DNA from: Janibacter sp. A1S7
GTDB lineage: Bacteria > Actinomycetota > Actinomycetes > Actinomycetales > Dermatophilaceae
Length of the DNA: 64,000 bases
Direction: 5' to 3'
NCBI RefSeq assembly: GCF_037198315.1
Contig: NZ_CP144913.1
Coordinates: forward strand, 1,798,001-1,862,000
The translations under genes and the position numbers were made by a program. The notes under the pieces were generated by a model. That model ran no database searches. It worked only from the letters and a program-made list of their open reading frames with translations, and was not told where the DNA came from. This document shows positions 1 through 11,875 of this stretch, one piece after another; within the stretch, counting starts at the first letter, position 1; every line of letters begins with the position of its first letter.

Positions 1-897
<897 letters not shown>

Positions 898-903
898 CTA
901 TGG
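898..903 (-). promoter_or_regulatory. -10 element of the gap promoter (candidate)
   Basis: On the minus strand the sequence reads TAGGGT about 60 bases before the gap GTG, matching the TANNNT actinobacterial -10 pattern. No good -35 is visible. It sits just after the hairpin that may end whiA transcription, which fits a separate start for gap. Confidence 0.4.
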
Positions 904-915
904 CCTGTCGGGGCC

Positions 916-939
916 CGGTGCGGATCCGGGCCCGCACCG
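916..939 (-). terminator. Hairpin after whiA, possible terminator
   Basis: CGGTGCGG and CCGCACCG form an 8 bp perfect stem around an 8-base loop, 14 bases beyond the whiA stop. There is no T-run after it, so it is either a U-less actinobacterial terminator or a mere attenuating hairpin. Confidence 0.4.
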
Positions 940-952
940 TGGCTGAGCTGCC

Positions 953-1933
953 TCAACCGTCGAGCATGTCCGAGGTGAGGGAGGCCTCGGTACCGGGGAT
1001 CCCCTGGTCGTCGGCGCGCTTGTCCGCCATGGCCAGCAACCGGCGGATGCGGCCGGCGACGGCGTCCTTGGTCATTGGGGGGTCGGCCCGCTGTCCGAGC
1101 TCCTCCAAGGAGGCCTCCTTGTGCTGCAGCCGCAGCTGGCCGGCCTCGCGCAGGTGGTCCGGGATGTCCTCACCGAGGATCTCCAGCGCGCGTTGGACCC
1201 GGGCTCCTGCAGCGACCGCTGCCCGCGCCGAGCGGCGCAGGTTGGCGTCGTCGAAGTTGGCCAGGCGGTTGGCCGTCGCCCGCACCTCCCGGCGCATGCG
1301 CCGCTCCTCCCAGGCCAGTACCGCGTCATGGGCGCCGAGACGGGTCAGCATGGCACCGATGGCGTCGCCGTCACGGATGACGACCCGGTCGACCCCGCGG
1401 ACCTCGCGTGCCTTGGACGAGATCCCCAGACGACGAGCGGCTCCCACGAGGGCGAGCCCGGCCTCGGGTCCGGGGCAGGTGATCTCGAGCGACGAGCTGC
1501 GCCCGGGCTCCGTCAGCGAGCCGTGCGCGAGGAAGGCACCCCGCCACGCGGCCTCGGCATCGCAGACCGCTCCCCCGACCACGCGGGGCGGCAGGCCCCG
1601 TACGGGTCGGCCCTCGGCGTCGACGAGGCCGGTCTGTCGGGCCAGCGCCTGGCCGTCGCTGGCCACGCGGACGATGTACCGACTACGGCGGCGCAGGCCA
1701 CCGGCAGCCAGCTGCATGATCTCGGTCTCGTAGCCGTAGAGCTCGATGATGTCCTTGCGCAGCCGACGGGCCGCACTGGCGGTGTCGAGCTCGGCCTCGA
1801 CCACGATCTGCCGACCGACCTTGTGCAGACCGCCGGCGAAGCGGAGCACACTGGCGACCTCGGCCTTGCGGCAGCAGGTCCGGGTGACCTGGAACCTGCT
1901 CAGCTCGTCCTTGACCTTGTCGGTCATCGCCAT
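953..1933 (-). CDS. whiA: Sporulation/cell-division transcription regulator WhiA
   Basis: DNA-binding regulator of 326 residues. WhiA has an N-terminal domain resembling LAGLIDADG homing endonucleases but without nuclease activity, and a C-terminal helix-turn-helix; in Streptomyces it works with WhiB to control division and sporulation genes, and it is also kept in non-sporulating actinobacteria. The sequence matches the family end to end: TRTCCRKAE near the start, [16 protein letters not shown] in the middle, and [19 protein letters not shown] at the C-terminus. The ATG at 1933 (MAMTDK) has GGAAGG 9 bases upstream; the ATG at 1927 is an alternative. It is last in the uvrC-rapZ-yvcK-whiA run, 34 bases after yvcK. 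Confidence 0.97.
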   Translation of the reverse strand: MAMTDKVKDELSRFQVTRTCCRKAEVASVLRFAGGLHKVGRQIVVEAELDTASAARRLRKDIIELYGYETEIMQLAAGGLRRRSRYIVRVASDGQALARQTGLVDAEGRPVRGLPPRVVGGAVCDAEAAWRGAFLAHGSLTEPGRSSSLEITCPGPEAGLALVGAARRLGISSKAREVRGVDRVVIRDGDAIGAMLTRLGAHDAVLAWEERRMRREVRATANRLANFDDANLRRSARAAVAAGARVQRALEILGEDIPDHLREAGQLRLQHKEASLEELGQRADPPMTKDAVAGRIRRLLAMADKRADDQGIPGTEASLTSDMLDG

Positions 1934-1967
1934 GGGGTCCGTCCTTCCGGGGTGGTGGCCAGCGCGT

Positions 1968-2924
1968 TCACGAGAGGATGTCACGATAGGCCGCCGCGAG
2001 CCGCAATTCGTCATGGCGGTCCGTGTGCTGCGCCTGCGACAGCGGCGCCACCACGAGTTGCGCGCCGAGGGTGTCACAGGCTGCGGACAGGCGGCTCGCG
2101 TCCTCGACGATGGTGGGGTCGGCGAGGACGACATCGACCGCCAGCTCCGGTGCAGCCTGGTGCAACGTCTCGATGTGCCGGGTGGCTGAGAAGCCACGCG
2201 TCTCGGCGGTTTCCATGTCGAGGTTGAGGGTGAGCACCTTGCGGGCGGGCGACTCGGCCAGCGCGGTACGCAGCTCGGGGACGAGCAGGTGCGTGAGGAC
2301 CGAGGTGTACCAGGAGCCGGGCCCCAGGACGATGTGGTCGGCCTCGCGCACGGCCGACAGCGACTCGGGCTGCGCCGGGGGATCCTGCGGCTCGAGACGG
2401 ATCGACTCGACGAGACCCCGGGTCTTCGCGATGGCCACCTGGCCGACCACGGTCTCGGTGGCCCGTGGGTCGTGAGCGTCGAGACCGCTGACCTGCGCGC
2501 GCAGGTCAAGGGGCACCGCCGCCATGGGCAGCACCCTTCCGCGTGCGCTGAGCAGTCGCCCGACGAGGTCGAGCCCCAGCACCGGGTCGTCGTGCAGCTG
2601 CCAGAGCGCGACGATGAGCAGGTTGCCCAGGGCATGCCCCGCGAGGTCGCCCTCACCGGTGAAGCGGTGCTGGAGGACGTCGCTCCACGTCTGCCCCCAC
2701 TCGTTGTCGTCGCACAGCGCGGTCAGCGCCATGCGCAGGTCTCCGGGCGGCAGCACCCCGAAGTCCTCCCGCAGGCGGCCGGAGGAGCCGCCGTTGTCGG
2801 CGACGGTGACGATGGCGGTCACCTGCTCGCACACGAGACGAAGGGCGGATAGCGAGGCCGCAAGACCGTGGCCACCCCCGAGGGCGACCACCTTGGACGA
2901 GCGCAGGAGGTCGGGCACACTCAC
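1968..2924 (-). CDS. yvcK: Gluconeogenesis factor YvcK/CuvA (CofD-like)
   Basis: A 318-residue cytosolic protein of the CofD/UPF0052 family. The family binds UDP-sugars and is needed for growth on gluconeogenic carbon and for normal cell-wall synthesis in Bacillus and mycobacteria (where it is called CuvA). Visible marks are the N-terminal [10 protein letters not shown] nucleotide-binding loop and the [12 protein letters not shown] motif around residue 40, both characteristic. The ATG at 2924 overlaps the rapZ stop by four bases (ATGA), so the two are translationally coupled. It is the third gene of the uvrC-rapZ-yvcK-whiA operon. The catalytic or sensory role in this organism cannot be read from sequence. 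Confidence 0.95.
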   Translation of the reverse strand: MSVPDLLRSSKVVALGGGHGLAASLSALRLVCEQVTAIVTVADNGGSSGRLREDFGVLPPGDLRMALTALCDDNEWGQTWSDVLQHRFTGEGDLAGHALGNLLIVALWQLHDDPVLGLDLVGRLLSARGRVLPMAAVPLDLRAQVSGLDAHDPRATETVVGQVAIAKTRGLVESIRLEPQDPPAQPESLSAVREADHIVLGPGSWYTSVLTHLLVPELRTALAESPARKVLTLNLDMETAETRGFSATRHIETLHQAAPELAVDVVLADPTIVEDASRLSAACDTLGAQLVVAPLSQAQHTDRHDELRLAAAYRDILS

Positions 2925-3838
2925 TCCTGGCCGAGGTCACGGTGGACGACGAAGGTCGCGATCTCCTTCGACCCCAGCCGGGTGGCCAGGGCCTCGGCGA
3001 TCGCCACGGAGCGGTGCTTGCCCCCGGTGCACCCCACGGCGAGGGTGACGTACCGGCGGTTCTCCCTCAGGTAGCCCGCGATCACCGGGGTGAGCATGGT
3101 CTCGACGCCGTCGATGAACTCCTGTGCCCCGGGCTGGGACAGGACGTACTCGGCGACCTGGGTCTCCCGACCCGTGAACGGCCGCAGCTCCGGCACCCAG
3201 AAGGGGTTGGGCAGGAACCGCATGTCGAGGACGAAGTCGGCGTCGAGCGGGACTCCGTACTTGAAGCCGAAGGAGAGGACGGCCAGGCGCAACCGCTCGG
3301 AGGTGTCGTCGTGGAAGATCGGACTGATCTTGCGTCCGAGCTGGTGGACGTTCAGCCCTGAGGTGTCGACGACCATCTCGGCGCTCGCCCGGATGTCGGA
3401 GAGGACCTCGCGCTCGTGCTGGATGGCATCCAGCAGACGTCCATCGCCCTGCAGGGGGTGGGGACGACGCACGCTCTCGAACCGACGCACGAGAGCCTCG
3501 TTGGTCGCGTCGAGGAACATCAGGTGCGTGCGCCAGCCGCGCTCGCGCAGTCGTTGCAGTGAGCTGGCCAGGGTCTCGAAGCCCTGTGCGCGCACATCGA
3601 GGGCGATGCCGACGCGTACCGGGTCGCCCGGCTCGCCCGCTGCCTCCGCGCGGGACTCCGACAGGCGCATCAGCTCACCGAGGAGCATCACGGGGAGGTT
3701 GTCGATGACGTACCAGCCGTAGTCCTCCATGACCTTGCCGACCGTCGAGCGGCCGGCCCCACTCATGCCGGTGACGATGACGATCTCCGGGATCGGGCCC
3801 TCGGTCTCGCGCTCGGGGGTGGCAGCAGGCTGGCTCAT
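2921..3838 (-). CDS. rapZ: RNase adapter/nucleotide-binding protein RapZ (YvcJ)
   Basis: A P-loop protein of 305 residues. The Walker A motif GMSGAGRST lies at about residues 24-32, and the C-terminal half carries the conserved [10 protein letters not shown] motif of the family. In enterobacteria RapZ delivers the small RNA GlmZ to RNase E to adjust glucosamine 6-phosphate synthesis; in Gram-positives the homologue YvcJ hydrolyses nucleotides and its role is less clear, so the name gives the family and not a proven function. It overlaps uvrC upstream and yvcK downstream by four bases each, forming one operon. Confidence 0.95.
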   Translation of the reverse strand: MSQPAATPERETEGPIPEIVIVTGMSGAGRSTVGKVMEDYGWYVIDNLPVMLLGELMRLSESRAEAAGEPGDPVRVGIALDVRAQGFETLASSLQRLRERGWRTHLMFLDATNEALVRRFESVRRPHPLQGDGRLLDAIQHEREVLSDIRASAEMVVDTSGLNVHQLGRKISPIFHDDTSERLRLAVLSFGFKYGVPLDADFVLDMRFLPNPFWVPELRPFTGRETQVAEYVLSQPGAQEFIDGVETMLTPVIAGYLRENRRYVTLAVGCTGGKHRSVAIAEALATRLGSKEIATFVVHRDLGQE

Positions 3839-5775
3839 CCTGGTTCTCCTTCGTCGAGGACCTCACCCGTGGTGAGGTTCACGGCGGGCGTGGACTCCGT
3901 CGTGGTCAACTCTGCCGCAATCCGTTCGGCAAGTGCGGGTCCGATCCCCGGGGTCTGCGCCAGATCCTCCGCGCCGGCGGCCCGGATGCGCTTGACCGAT
4001 CCGTACCGGGCCAGCAGGGCCTTGCGTCGACTGCGGCCCAGGCCCGGGATCTCGTCGAGTGCGCTGCGGGTCATCGACTTGCTGCGGCGCTCCCGGTGGA
4101 AGGTGTTGGCGAAACGGTGCGCCTCGTCGCGCAGGCGCTGCAGGAGGAACAGCGCCTCGCTGGTGCGCGGCAGGATCACCGGGTACTCCTCGCCCGGGAC
4201 CCAGACCTCCTCGAGGCGCTTGGCCAGACCCGCGAGCGCGACGTCCACGATCCCGAGCTCGTCCAGGACACGCTGCGCGGCAGCCACCTGCGGAGCCCCG
4301 CCGTCGACGACGACGAGGTTGGGGGGGTAGGCGAACCGGCGCACCTCGGTCGGCTGTTCCGCGCCCGGGGTCGTCCCGGCATCGCGCTCCTTGACGTGCC
4401 GGGCGAAGCGCCGCGTGAGCACCTCGTGCATGGATGCCGTGTCGTCCGTGCGGCCGTCGACGTCCCCGCGCACGATGAACCGTCGGTACTCGTTCTTGCG
4501 GGCGACCCCGTCCTCGAAGACGACCATGGAGCCCACGACATCGCTGCCCTGCACGTGCGCGATGTCGTAGCCCTCGATCCGCAAGGGCGCGTCGTCGAGC
4601 CCGAGTGCCTCCTGCAGCTCCTGCAGGGCCTGGCTGCGGGCCGTCAGGTCGCCGGCGCGGGAGACCTTGTGCCGGGCCAGGGACTGGACCGCGTTGCGTT
4701 CGACGGTGGCCATCAGGGCGCGCTTGTCACCGCGCTGGGGCACGCGCAGGGTGACGCGGCTCCCCCTTCGCTCCCCGAGCCAGGCCGCCACGTCCCCGCT
4801 CTGCGACGGGAGGACCGGCACGAGGACCTCGCGCGGCACCTGCTCGCCACCGTAGACCTGCTGCAGCAGGTGCTCCACGAGATCCGGGAGGTCCTCCGCG
4901 TCCTTCTCAGCGACCCATCCGCGCTGACCGCGGATCCGCCCGCCCCGGACGTGGAAGACCTGGATGGCGACCTCGAGCTCGTCGTCGGCCAGGGCGAAGA
5001 CGTCCGCATCCGTGCCGTCGGGCAGGACGACGGCCGACTTCTCCAGGGCCTTGGTCAGCGCCGCCACGTCGTCCCGCAGCCGGGCCGCCCGCTCGAAGTC
5101 GAGCTCGGTCGCGGCCGCGCGCATCTCCTGCTCGAGGCGCTTGACGAAGCGCGAGGTGTTTCCCGCGAGGAAGTCACACAGGTCGTCGGCCAGGGCGCGG
5201 TGGTCCTCCGGCGTGATCCACCCGACGCAGGGCGCGGAGCACTTGTCGATGTAGGCCAGCAGGCAGGGGCGCCCCGACTGCTCCGCGCGCCTGAAGACAC
5301 CAGGGCTGCACGTCCGCACCGGGAAGACCCGCAGCAGCAGGTCGAGGGTCTCGCGGATGGCCCACGCATGGGTGTACGGACCGAAGTAGCGCGTGCCCTT
5401 GCGCTTGGCGGTCCGCAGCACCTGGGCACGGGGGAACTCCTCGCCCATCGTCACCGCGAGGTACGGGTAGGACTTGTCGTCGCGATACTTGACGTTGAAC
5501 CGGGGGTCGTACTCCTTGATCCAGGAGTACTCGAGCTGGAGCGCCTCGACCTCGTTGGCGACGACCGTCCACTCGACACTCGCGCCGGTGCGCACCATGC
5601 GCTGGGTGCGCGGGTGCAGCGCCGCGATGTCCTGAAAGTACGAGGACAGCCGGGACCGCAGCGACTTCGCCTTGCCGACGTAGATGACCCGACCGTGCTC
5701 GTCGCGGAAGCGGTAGACGCCCGGGTCGGTCGGGATCGACCCGGGCGCGGGTCGGTAGGTTGCCGGGTCCGCCAC
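3835..5775 (-). CDS. uvrC: Excinuclease ABC subunit C
   Basis: UvrC makes both incisions around bulky DNA lesions after UvrA and UvrB load. The 646-residue protein has the family order: an N-terminal GIY-YIG nuclease (PGVYRFRD and [14 protein letters not shown], residues ~17-50), a UVR motif near 210-245 that binds UvrB, an RNase H-like endonuclease region, and a C-terminal pair of helix-hairpin-helix motifs ([25 protein letters not shown]). It heads the uvrC-rapZ-yvcK-whiA overlap chain and follows the Rieske gene by only three bases. Having uvrA, uvrB and uvrC within about 12 kb is common in actinobacteria. Confidence 0.97.
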   Translation of the reverse strand: MADPATYRPAPGSIPTDPGVYRFRDEHGRVIYVGKAKSLRSRLSSYFQDIAALHPRTQRMVRTGASVEWTVVANEVEALQLEYSWIKEYDPRFNVKYRDDKSYPYLAVTMGEEFPRAQVLRTAKRKGTRYFGPYTHAWAIRETLDLLLRVFPVRTCSPGVFRRAEQSGRPCLLAYIDKCSAPCVGWITPEDHRALADDLCDFLAGNTSRFVKRLEQEMRAAATELDFERAARLRDDVAALTKALEKSAVVLPDGTDADVFALADDELEVAIQVFHVRGGRIRGQRGWVAEKDAEDLPDLVEHLLQQVYGGEQVPREVLVPVLPSQSGDVAAWLGERRGSRVTLRVPQRGDKRALMATVERNAVQSLARHKVSRAGDLTARSQALQELQEALGLDDAPLRIEGYDIAHVQGSDVVGSMVVFEDGVARKNEYRRFIVRGDVDGRTDDTASMHEVLTRRFARHVKERDAGTTPGAEQPTEVRRFAYPPNLVVVDGGAPQVAAAQRVLDELGIVDVALAGLAKRLEEVWVPGEEYPVILPRTSEALFLLQRLRDEAHRFANTFHRERRSKSMTRSALDEIPGLGRSRRKALLARYGSVKRIRAAGAEDLAQTPGIGPALAERIAAELTTTESTPAVNLTTGEVLDEGEPG

Positions 5776-5778
5776 TGC

Positions 5779-6168
5779 CTACCCCCGGGCGACGACCACG
5801 TCGTCGCCCTCGACGGTCACCGTGCGCTCGTCGAGCCCCTCGGTGGCCGGGCCCCGGGTCATGTCCCCGGACTCCGGGTCGAACTCGCTGCCGTGGCAGG
5901 GACAGACGATCGCGCGCGAGGTGACCTCGGCGACGGTGCAGCCCTGGTGGGGGCACCGTGCGTCGAAGGCCTTGTAGTCGCCCGCTCTCGGTTGGGTCAC
6001 GACGACTCCGTCAGTGACGGTGCCCCCGCCCTCGGGAACCTCCTCGACCGGCACGCGGACCGGCTCCGACGAGTCGACCGGCTCCTGGCTGCCACCACAG
6101 GCCGTCAGCGGTACCGCTGCGCCTGTGGTCGCGACCACTGCGAAGACCTCACGTCGTGTCGTCGTCAC
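5779..6168 (-). CDS. Rieske [2Fe-2S] protein with Tat/lipobox signal
   Basis: A predicted exported iron-sulfur lipoprotein of 129 residues. The N-terminus has a twin-arginine pair (TTRREVF) followed by a hydrophobic stretch and a lipobox LTAC, so it is likely exported folded through Tat and lipid-anchored at the Cys. The C-terminal domain carries both Rieske ligand boxes, CPHQGC and CPCHGS. I prefer the GTG at 6168, because GGAG lies six bases upstream; the ATG at 6180 has no ribosome site. It resembles small QcrA-like ferredoxin domains but is too short for a bc1 subunit, so the electron partner is unknown. It lies between uvrA and uvrC, probably cotranscribed with uvrC. Confidence 0.85.
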   Translation of the reverse strand: MTTTRREVFAVVATTGAAVPLTACGGSQEPVDSSEPVRVPVEEVPEGGGTVTDGVVVTQPRAGDYKAFDARCPHQGCTVAEVTSRAIVCPCHGSEFDPESGDMTRGPATEGLDERTVTVEGDDVVVARG

Positions 6169-6227
6169 ATCGAACTCCATCTGCGGAAGGGGTCGGCTTG
6201 ATCCTGTCACTGCCGGCTGAACGTGCC

Positions 6228-9200
6228 TCAGCCGGCCTTCTTGGCCCGTCGGGCGGCCGCACCTGCGGCGGAGGAGACACCGGACTTCGTCGCAGACGGG
6301 GTCCGTGTCGTGGTCGTCCTCGTGGGGGCAGGCTTGGCCGTCTTCTTCGCAGTCGTCTTGGCCTTCTTCGTCGGTGGGGCGGCAGGCTCCTCGTCGACGA
6401 GCTCGCCGATGACCGGGGTGGTGTCCGACTTCGCCAGGACCGGTGCGAGGAACTGCCCGGTGTGGGAACCCGGGTTGGCGGCCACGTCCTCGGGGGTCCC
6501 GGTGGCGACCACCCGGCCTCCACCGTCGCCGCCCTCGGGCCCCATGTCGATGATCCAGTCGGCACTCTTGACGACATCGAGGTTGTGCTCGATGACCAGG
6601 ACGCTGTTGCCCTTGTCCACGAGCCCCTGGAGGACGATCAGCAGCTTGCGGATGTCCTCGAAGTGCAGGCCGGTGGTCGGCTCGTCGAGCACGTAGACGG
6701 TGCGACCGTTGGACCGCTTCTGCAGCTCCGCAGCGAGCTTGACGCGCTGCGCCTCACCGCCGGAGAGGGTGGTGGCGGGCTGACCGAGGCGCACATAGCC
6801 CAGGCCGACCGCGTTGAGGGTTCTCATGTGGCGCGCGATCGCCGGGACCGCGGCGAAGAAGTCCTCCGCCTCCTCGATCGGCATGTCGAGCACCTCGGCG
6901 ATGTTCTTGCCCTTGAAGTGCACCTCCAGCGTCTCGCGGTTGTAGCGCGCGCCGTGGCACACCTCACACGGGACGTAGACGTCGGGCAGGAAGTTCATCT
7001 CGATCTTCAGCGTCCCGTCACCGGAGCACGCGTCGCACCGACCGCCCTTGACGTTGAAGGAGAAGCGGCCGGGCTGGTACCCGCGCACCTTCGCCTCGCT
7101 CGTCTCGGCGAAGAGTCGACGCACGTGGTCGAAGACACCCGTGTAGGTGGCCGGGTTCGACCGCGGCGTCCGACCGATGGGGCTCTGGTCGACGTGCACG
7201 ACCTTGTCGAGGTGCTCGAGCCCGGTGACGGTCTTGTGCCGACCGGGCACCTGCCGGGCACCGTTGAGCTTGTTGGCCAGCACGCGGTAGAGGATGTCGT
7301 TGACGAGCGTGGACTTGCCCGAGCCGGACACACCGGTGATCGCGATGAAGTTCCCGAGCGGGAAGCTCACGTCGATGTCGTGCAGGTTGTGCTCGCGTGC
7401 ACCCCGCACGCTCAGTTCCCGCCCGGGGCGCTGGGGACGGCGTGACGCAGGCAGCGGGATCTCCAGGTGCCCGGCGAGGTACCGGCCGGTCGCCGAGCGC
7501 TCGTTCGTGAGCAGCTCCGACAGCGGTCCGGAGTGCACGACGTCACCGCCGTGCTCGCCGGCGCCGGGACCGATGTCGACGACCCAGTCGGACGAGGCGA
7601 TCGTGTCCTCGTCGTGCTCCACGACGATGAGCGTGTTGCCGAGGTCACGCAACCGGGTGAGCGTCTCGATGAGGCGGTGGTTGTCCCGCTGGTGCAGACC
7701 GATGCTCGGCTCGTCGAGGACGTAGAGGACACCGACGAGACCGGAGCCGATCTGGGTGGCCAGTCGGATCCGCTGCGCCTCACCGCCGGAGAGGGTCCCG
7801 GCGGCGCGGGAGAGCGAGAGGTACTCCAGACCGACGTCGAGGAGGAAGCCGAGCCGGGCGTCGATCTCCTTGATCACCTGCTCGGCGATCTGCAGCTCCC
7901 GGTCGGTGAAGTCCACGGTCCCCAGGAAGCCGGCGGCCCGGGCGATGGACATGGACGAGACGTCGGCGATGCTGTACCCCCCGACGAGCACGGCCAGCGA
8001 CTCCGGCTTGAGCCGGGTCCCGTTGCACGTGGGGCACGGGATCTCGCGCATGTACCCCTCGTAGCGCTCCCGGCTCCAGTCCGACTCGGTCTCCGCGTGC
8101 CGGCGCTTGACGAAGGAGATGGCCCCCTCGAAGCCCGTGCTGTACGCACGCTCCCGGCCGAAGCGGTTGCGGTAGCGCACGTGCACCTTGTGCTTGTGAC
8201 CGTGCAGCAGTGCCCTGCGGGCACGCTCCGGCAGGGCCCGCCACGGGGTGTCCATGTCGAATCCCAGGTCGTCACCGAGCGCGGCCATCGTCCGCTGGAA
8301 GTACTGGGCCGACTGCGTTCCCTTGGCCCAGGGGGCGATCGCTCCCTCACCGAGGCTCAAATCGTCGTCCGGGACGACGAGCTCGGAGTCGACCTCCAGC
8401 TCCGTGCCCAGACCGGTGCAGACCGGGCAGGCACCGAAGGGGGAGTTGAAGGAGAACGATCGCGGCTCGATCTCGTCGATGTCGAGCGGGTGGTCGTTGG
8501 GGCAGGCCATCGTCTCCGAGTAGCGGCGCTGGCGCTGCGGGTCGTCCTCCGCCAGGTCGACGAAGTCGACGACGACGACGCCGCCGGCCAGACCCAGTGC
8601 GGTCTCGACCGAGTCGGTCAGGCGCTGCTTGTTGGCCCGGTCCTGGTCCCCCTTCGCCACCAGTCGGTCGACGACGACGTCGATGGTGTGCTTGACCTGC
8701 TTCTCCAGCGTCGGCGGCTCCGAGAGGGTGATCACCTCGCCGTCGACGAGGGCACGGCTGTACCCCTTGGCCCGCAGCTCGGCGAAGAGATCGACGAACT
8801 CGCCCTTGCGGGCACGCACCACCGGGGCCAGGACCTGGAAGCGGGTGCGCTCCGGCAGCTCGAGCAGTCGGTCGACGATCTGCTGGGGGCTCTGCCGGGT
8901 GATGGGCTCACCGCACACCGGGCAGTGGGGGCGACCGACGCGGGCGAAGAGCAGACGCAGGTAGTCGTGGACCTCGGTGATCGTGCCGACCGTCGAGCGC
9001 GGGTTGCGGTTCGTCGACTTCTGGTCGATCGACACGGCCGGCGACAGGCCCTCGATGAAGTCGACGTCGGGCTTGTCCATCTGCCCGAGGAACTGCCGGG
9101 CATACGCGGACAGCGACTCGACGTAGCGACGCTGGCCCTCCGCGAAGATGGTGTCGAAGGCGAGCGAGGACTTGCCCGACCCGGACAGGCCGGTGAAGAC

Positions 9201-9314
9201 CACGAGCGAGTCCCGTGGGATGTCGATGTGGATGTTCTTGAGGTTGTGCTCACGGGCTCCCTGGACGACGATCCGGTCGTGCAGTCGGGAACCAGCGGCC
9301 TTGGCAACAGTCAC
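6228..9314 (-). CDS. uvrA: Excinuclease ABC subunit A
   Basis: Damage-recognition ATPase of nucleotide excision repair, 1028 residues. Two ABC modules are visible: Walker [10 protein letters not shown] near residue 45 and GVSGSGKST near 670, with [12 protein letters not shown] and [12 protein letters not shown] signatures. Zinc cysteines appear as CPVCGEP, CPTCNG, CDACSG and CEVCHG. After the conserved core there is a ~60-residue Ala/Lys/Thr-rich tail, as in other actinobacterial UvrA. The start is set at the GTG at 9314: a TAGAGT -10 element ends 7 bases before it, which predicts a leaderless message; the GTG at 9338 lies upstream of that promoter. It is divergent from the GH15 gene. Confidence 0.96.
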   Translation of the reverse strand: MTVAKAAGSRLHDRIVVQGAREHNLKNIHIDIPRDSLVVFTGLSGSGKSSLAFDTIFAEGQRRYVESLSAYARQFLGQMDKPDVDFIEGLSPAVSIDQKSTNRNPRSTVGTITEVHDYLRLLFARVGRPHCPVCGEPITRQSPQQIVDRLLELPERTRFQVLAPVVRARKGEFVDLFAELRAKGYSRALVDGEVITLSEPPTLEKQVKHTIDVVVDRLVAKGDQDRANKQRLTDSVETALGLAGGVVVVDFVDLAEDDPQRQRRYSETMACPNDHPLDIDEIEPRSFSFNSPFGACPVCTGLGTELEVDSELVVPDDDLSLGEGAIAPWAKGTQSAQYFQRTMAALGDDLGFDMDTPWRALPERARRALLHGHKHKVHVRYRNRFGRERAYSTGFEGAISFVKRRHAETESDWSRERYEGYMREIPCPTCNGTRLKPESLAVLVGGYSIADVSSMSIARAAGFLGTVDFTDRELQIAEQVIKEIDARLGFLLDVGLEYLSLSRAAGTLSGGEAQRIRLATQIGSGLVGVLYVLDEPSIGLHQRDNHRLIETLTRLRDLGNTLIVVEHDEDTIASSDWVVDIGPGAGEHGGDVVHSGPLSELLTNERSATGRYLAGHLEIPLPASRRPQRPGRELSVRGAREHNLHDIDVSFPLGNFIAITGVSGSGKSTLVNDILYRVLANKLNGARQVPGRHKTVTGLEHLDKVVHVDQSPIGRTPRSNPATYTGVFDHVRRLFAETSEAKVRGYQPGRFSFNVKGGRCDACSGDGTLKIEMNFLPDVYVPCEVCHGARYNRETLEVHFKGKNIAEVLDMPIEEAEDFFAAVPAIARHMRTLNAVGLGYVRLGQPATTLSGGEAQRVKLAAELQKRSNGRTVYVLDEPTTGLHFEDIRKLLIVLQGLVDKGNSVLVIEHNLDVVKSADWIIDMGPEGGDGGGRVVATGTPEDVAANPGSHTGQFLAPVLAKSDTTPVIGELVDEEPAAPPTKKAKTTAKKTAKPAPTRTTTTRTPSATKSGVSSAAGAAARRAKKAG

Positions 9315-9321
9315 CCTCCCC

Positions 9322-9327
9322 ACTCTA
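9322..9327 (-). promoter_or_regulatory. -10 element for leaderless uvrA
   Basis: On the minus strand TAGAGT is followed by 7 bases and the GTG start. This spacing puts the transcription start on or next to the start codon. Confidence 0.65.
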
Positions 9328-9377
9328 GGTGCCCCCACCGACAGCCACCTCCCCCTCCGCCATCAAGCGGAGGGGCC

Positions 9378-9383
9378 TAGCCT
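9378..9383 (+). promoter_or_regulatory. -10 element for leaderless GH15 gene
   Basis: TAGCCT is followed by 7 bases (GTGGAGG) and the ATG. The GGAGG abuts the ATG and is too close to serve as a ribosome site, which supports the leaderless reading. Confidence 0.65.
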
Positions 9384-9390
9384 GTGGAGG

Positions 9391-11205
9391 ATGAGCACCC
9401 CCATCGAGGACTACGCAGCCGTCGGCGACACGGAGACGGCCGCCCTCATCTCACGCAAGGGCTCGGTGGACTGGCTGTGCCTCCCGCGCTTCGACTCGCC
9501 CTCGTGCTTCACGGCCCTCCTCGGGACTCCCGAGCACGGACGATGGCTCATCGGCCCCGTGGGCGAGGCGAGCACCACCCGCTCCTACCGGGACGACACC
9601 TTCATCCTCGAGACCGAGCACCGGACGGCCACCGGCGCAGTCAGGGTGACCGACGTCATGCCCCTCAGCGACGGCCGCGCGGACCTCGTCCGGGTCGTCG
9701 AGGGCCTCGAGGGCGAGGTCGACATGGAGCACGAGTGGATCGTGCGGCCCAGCTACGGCCGGATCCGTCCCTGGGTGGCCCACTCCCCCGGCCACGTGCG
9801 CGACCACGACGTGATCACGGCCATCGCCGGCAACGACATGCTGGTCCTGCGCGGCTCGCGGCTCCCGCACGCCGACAACGGCCACCACTACGACCGGTGG
9901 ACCGTCCGGGCCGGGGAGCACTACAACTTCTCGACCACCTGGTTCGCCTCCTACAAGCCGATCCCTCCGCCGCTGGACATCCAGGACCGGATCGCGAGCA
10001 CCCACGCGCGCTCCCAGCGATGGGCCTCGCACTGCACCTACGAGGGCCCGTACCGGGACGAGGTCGTGCGCTCGCTCCTCACCCTCCGGCTGCTCACCGA
10101 CACCCGGCGGGGAGGAATCGTCGCCGCCGCGACGACCAGCCTGCCCGAGGACTTCGGCGGCGTCCGCAACTGGGACTACCGGTACTGCTGGCTGCGCGAC
10201 GCCTCGCTCGCGCTCGAGTCGCTGCTGAAGTCCGGCTACGTCGAGGTCACCAAGCTGTGGCGGGACTGGCTCGTGCGGGCCATCGCGGGTGACCCGGAGG
10301 ACATGCAGATCATGTACGCGGTCGACGGCGGTCGGGAGCTGCCCGAGCGCGAGCTCGACCACCTCCCGGGCTATGCGGACTCCCGCCCGGTCCGCGTCGG
10401 GAACGGCGCCGTGGACCAGAAGCAGACCGACGTCCTGGGCGAGGTGATGATCGCCCTCGAGGATGCCCGGACCCAGGGGCTGGAGGAGTCTCGGCAGTCC
10501 TGGGCCATCCAGCGGGCCATGGTGGACAACCTGGCCCGGCACTGGCAGGAGCCCGACCACGGGCTCTGGGAGATGCGCGGCCCCAAGCAGCACTTCACCC
10601 ATTCCCGGGTCATGGTCTGGGCCGCCTTCGACCGCGCGATCCGCGGCGTGGAGATCCACGGCTACGAGGGTGACGTCGAGACCTGGCGCGACCTGCGCGA
10701 CCGCGTGCGCGCCGACATCCTGGACAAGGGGTGGAACGAGGCGAGGCAGACCTTCACCCAGCACTACGCGACCGACGAGGTCGATGCCTCGCTCCTGCTG
10801 ATCCCGGTGGTGGGCTTCCTCCCGCCGGACGACCCACGGGTCCACGGGACCATCGCCGCCGTCGAGAAGGACCTCATGCGCGACGGCTTCCTGCTGCGGT
10901 ACCGCACGGAGAGCGGGGTCGACGGCCTCGCCGGCGACGAGCACCCCTTCCTCGCCTGCTCCTGGTGGCTGGTGAGTGCGTACGCGCTCACCGGTCAGTT
11001 GGACAAGGGGCACGCGCTGATGCGACGACTGCTCTCGCTGCTCAACGACGTCGGCCTCATCGCCGAGGAGTACGACGTGGGGGGCGACCGTCAGGTCGGC
11101 AACTTCCCCCAGGCCTTCAGCCACCTGACCCTCATCGGTGCCGCGTACGCCTTGTGCGACGCCGAGAACGCCGCCACACCCACCCACCCCGTGGAGGAGG
11201 ACTGA
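9391..11205 (+). CDS. Glycoside hydrolase family 15 protein (trehalase or glucoamylase)
   Basis: A 604-residue cytosolic glucosidase-like protein. The N-terminus ([16 protein letters not shown], then [13 protein letters not shown]) and the central [15 protein letters not shown] motif are typical of the bacterial GH15 branch, an (alpha/alpha)6 barrel that hydrolyses alpha-glucosides. Likely catalytic glutamates lie in GLWEMRG and in LIAEEYD near the C-terminus, by analogy with the family. Mycobacterial members of this branch are trehalases, and others are glucoamylases or glucodextranases, so the substrate stays open. No signal peptide is seen. It begins a plus-strand run with the MBL hydrolase one base downstream and the EamA exporter overlapping that. 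Confidence 0.9.
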   Translation: MSTPIEDYAAVGDTETAALISRKGSVDWLCLPRFDSPSCFTALLGTPEHGRWLIGPVGEASTTRSYRDDTFILETEHRTATGAVRVTDVMPLSDGRADLVRVVEGLEGEVDMEHEWIVRPSYGRIRPWVAHSPGHVRDHDVITAIAGNDMLVLRGSRLPHADNGHHYDRWTVRAGEHYNFSTTWFASYKPIPPPLDIQDRIASTHARSQRWASHCTYEGPYRDEVVRSLLTLRLLTDTRRGGIVAAATTSLPEDFGGVRNWDYRYCWLRDASLALESLLKSGYVEVTKLWRDWLVRAIAGDPEDMQIMYAVDGGRELPERELDHLPGYADSRPVRVGNGAVDQKQTDVLGEVMIALEDARTQGLEESRQSWAIQRAMVDNLARHWQEPDHGLWEMRGPKQHFTHSRVMVWAAFDRAIRGVEIHGYEGDVETWRDLRDRVRADILDKGWNEARQTFTQHYATDEVDASLLLIPVVGFLPPDDPRVHGTIAAVEKDLMRDGFLLRYRTESGVDGLAGDEHPFLACSWWLVSAYALTGQLDKGHALMRRLLSLLNDVGLIAEEYDVGGDRQVGNFPQAFSHLTLIGAAYALCDAENAATPTHPVEED

Positions 11206-11206
11206 C

Positions 11207-11875
11207 ATGACCACCACCTACGACCCCGACGTCCAGCCCGGAGGCCCCGTCGCGGTACGCACCCTGCCGGCCCTGACGATCCGCAAGATGTCCGTCTCGC
11301 AGATGCACAACAACGTCTACCTGCTCACCTGCGCCGGCACGGGCGAGCAGCTGCTCATCGATGCCGCGGACGAGGCCGAGCGGATCAACGAGCTCATCGC
11401 CACCGCGGGCTCGGGGCTCGGCCACCTCGTCACGACGCACCAGCACTGGGACCACGTGCGTGCCCTGGCCGACATCAGCCGCGACCACACCCCGGAGATG
11501 TATGCCGGGGAGGACGATGCGCCCGCCCTGCCCGTACGCCCGGACCACCGGTTGCGCCACGGCGACACCATCCGCTTCGGCGACGTCTCCCTCGACGTCA
11601 TCCACCTACGGGGGCACACTCCCGGCTCGGTCGCGCTGGCCTACGACGACCCGGAGGGGCACACCCACCTCTTCACCGGCGACAGCCTCTTCCCGGGCGG
11701 CGTCGGGGCCACCGATCGCCCGGGCCAGAACTTCGCGTCCCTCTACGCCGATGTCACCGACCGCGTCTTCGACGTGTACGGCGACGACACCTGGGTCTAC
11801 CCGGGCCACGGCTCCGACACCACGCTCGGTACAGAGCGACCCCACCTGCAGGAGTGGCGAGAGCGGGGGTGGTGA
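11207..11875 (+). CDS. MBL-fold metallo-hydrolase (glyoxalase II-like)
   Basis: A 222-residue metallo-beta-lactamase-fold protein. The metal ligands are all present: THQHWDH (the HxHxDH motif) near residue 80, HTPGS near 140, the Asp of TGDSLFPGG, and a final YPGHG. The layout is that of hydroxyacylglutathione hydrolase-type enzymes, which hydrolyse thioesters, but actinobacteria usually lack glutathione, so the substrate may be another thiol ester such as a mycothiol conjugate (inference). The ATG at 11207 has GGAGGAGG six bases upstream and follows the GH15 stop by one base. Confidence 0.88.
   Translation: MTTTYDPDVQPGGPVAVRTLPALTIRKMSVSQMHNNVYLLTCAGTGEQLLIDAADEAERINELIATAGSGLGHLVTTHQHWDHVRALADISRDHTPEMYAGEDDAPALPVRPDHRLRHGDTIRFGDVSLDVIHLRGHTPGSVALAYDDPEGHTHLFTGDSLFPGGVGATDRPGQNFASLYADVTDRVFDVYGDDTWVYPGHGSDTTLGTERPHLQEWRERGW

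Noticed and set aside
4096..6201. A ~700-codon open frame on the plus strand opposite uvrC
   Set aside because: It mirrors uvrC codon bias in a GC-rich genome; its translation has no family features and uvrC is certain.
6169..6210. Longer starts for the Rieske protein at 6180 or 6210
   Set aside because: Neither has a ribosome site, while GGAG lies six bases before the GTG at 6168 and keeps the twin-arginine signal at the very N-terminus.
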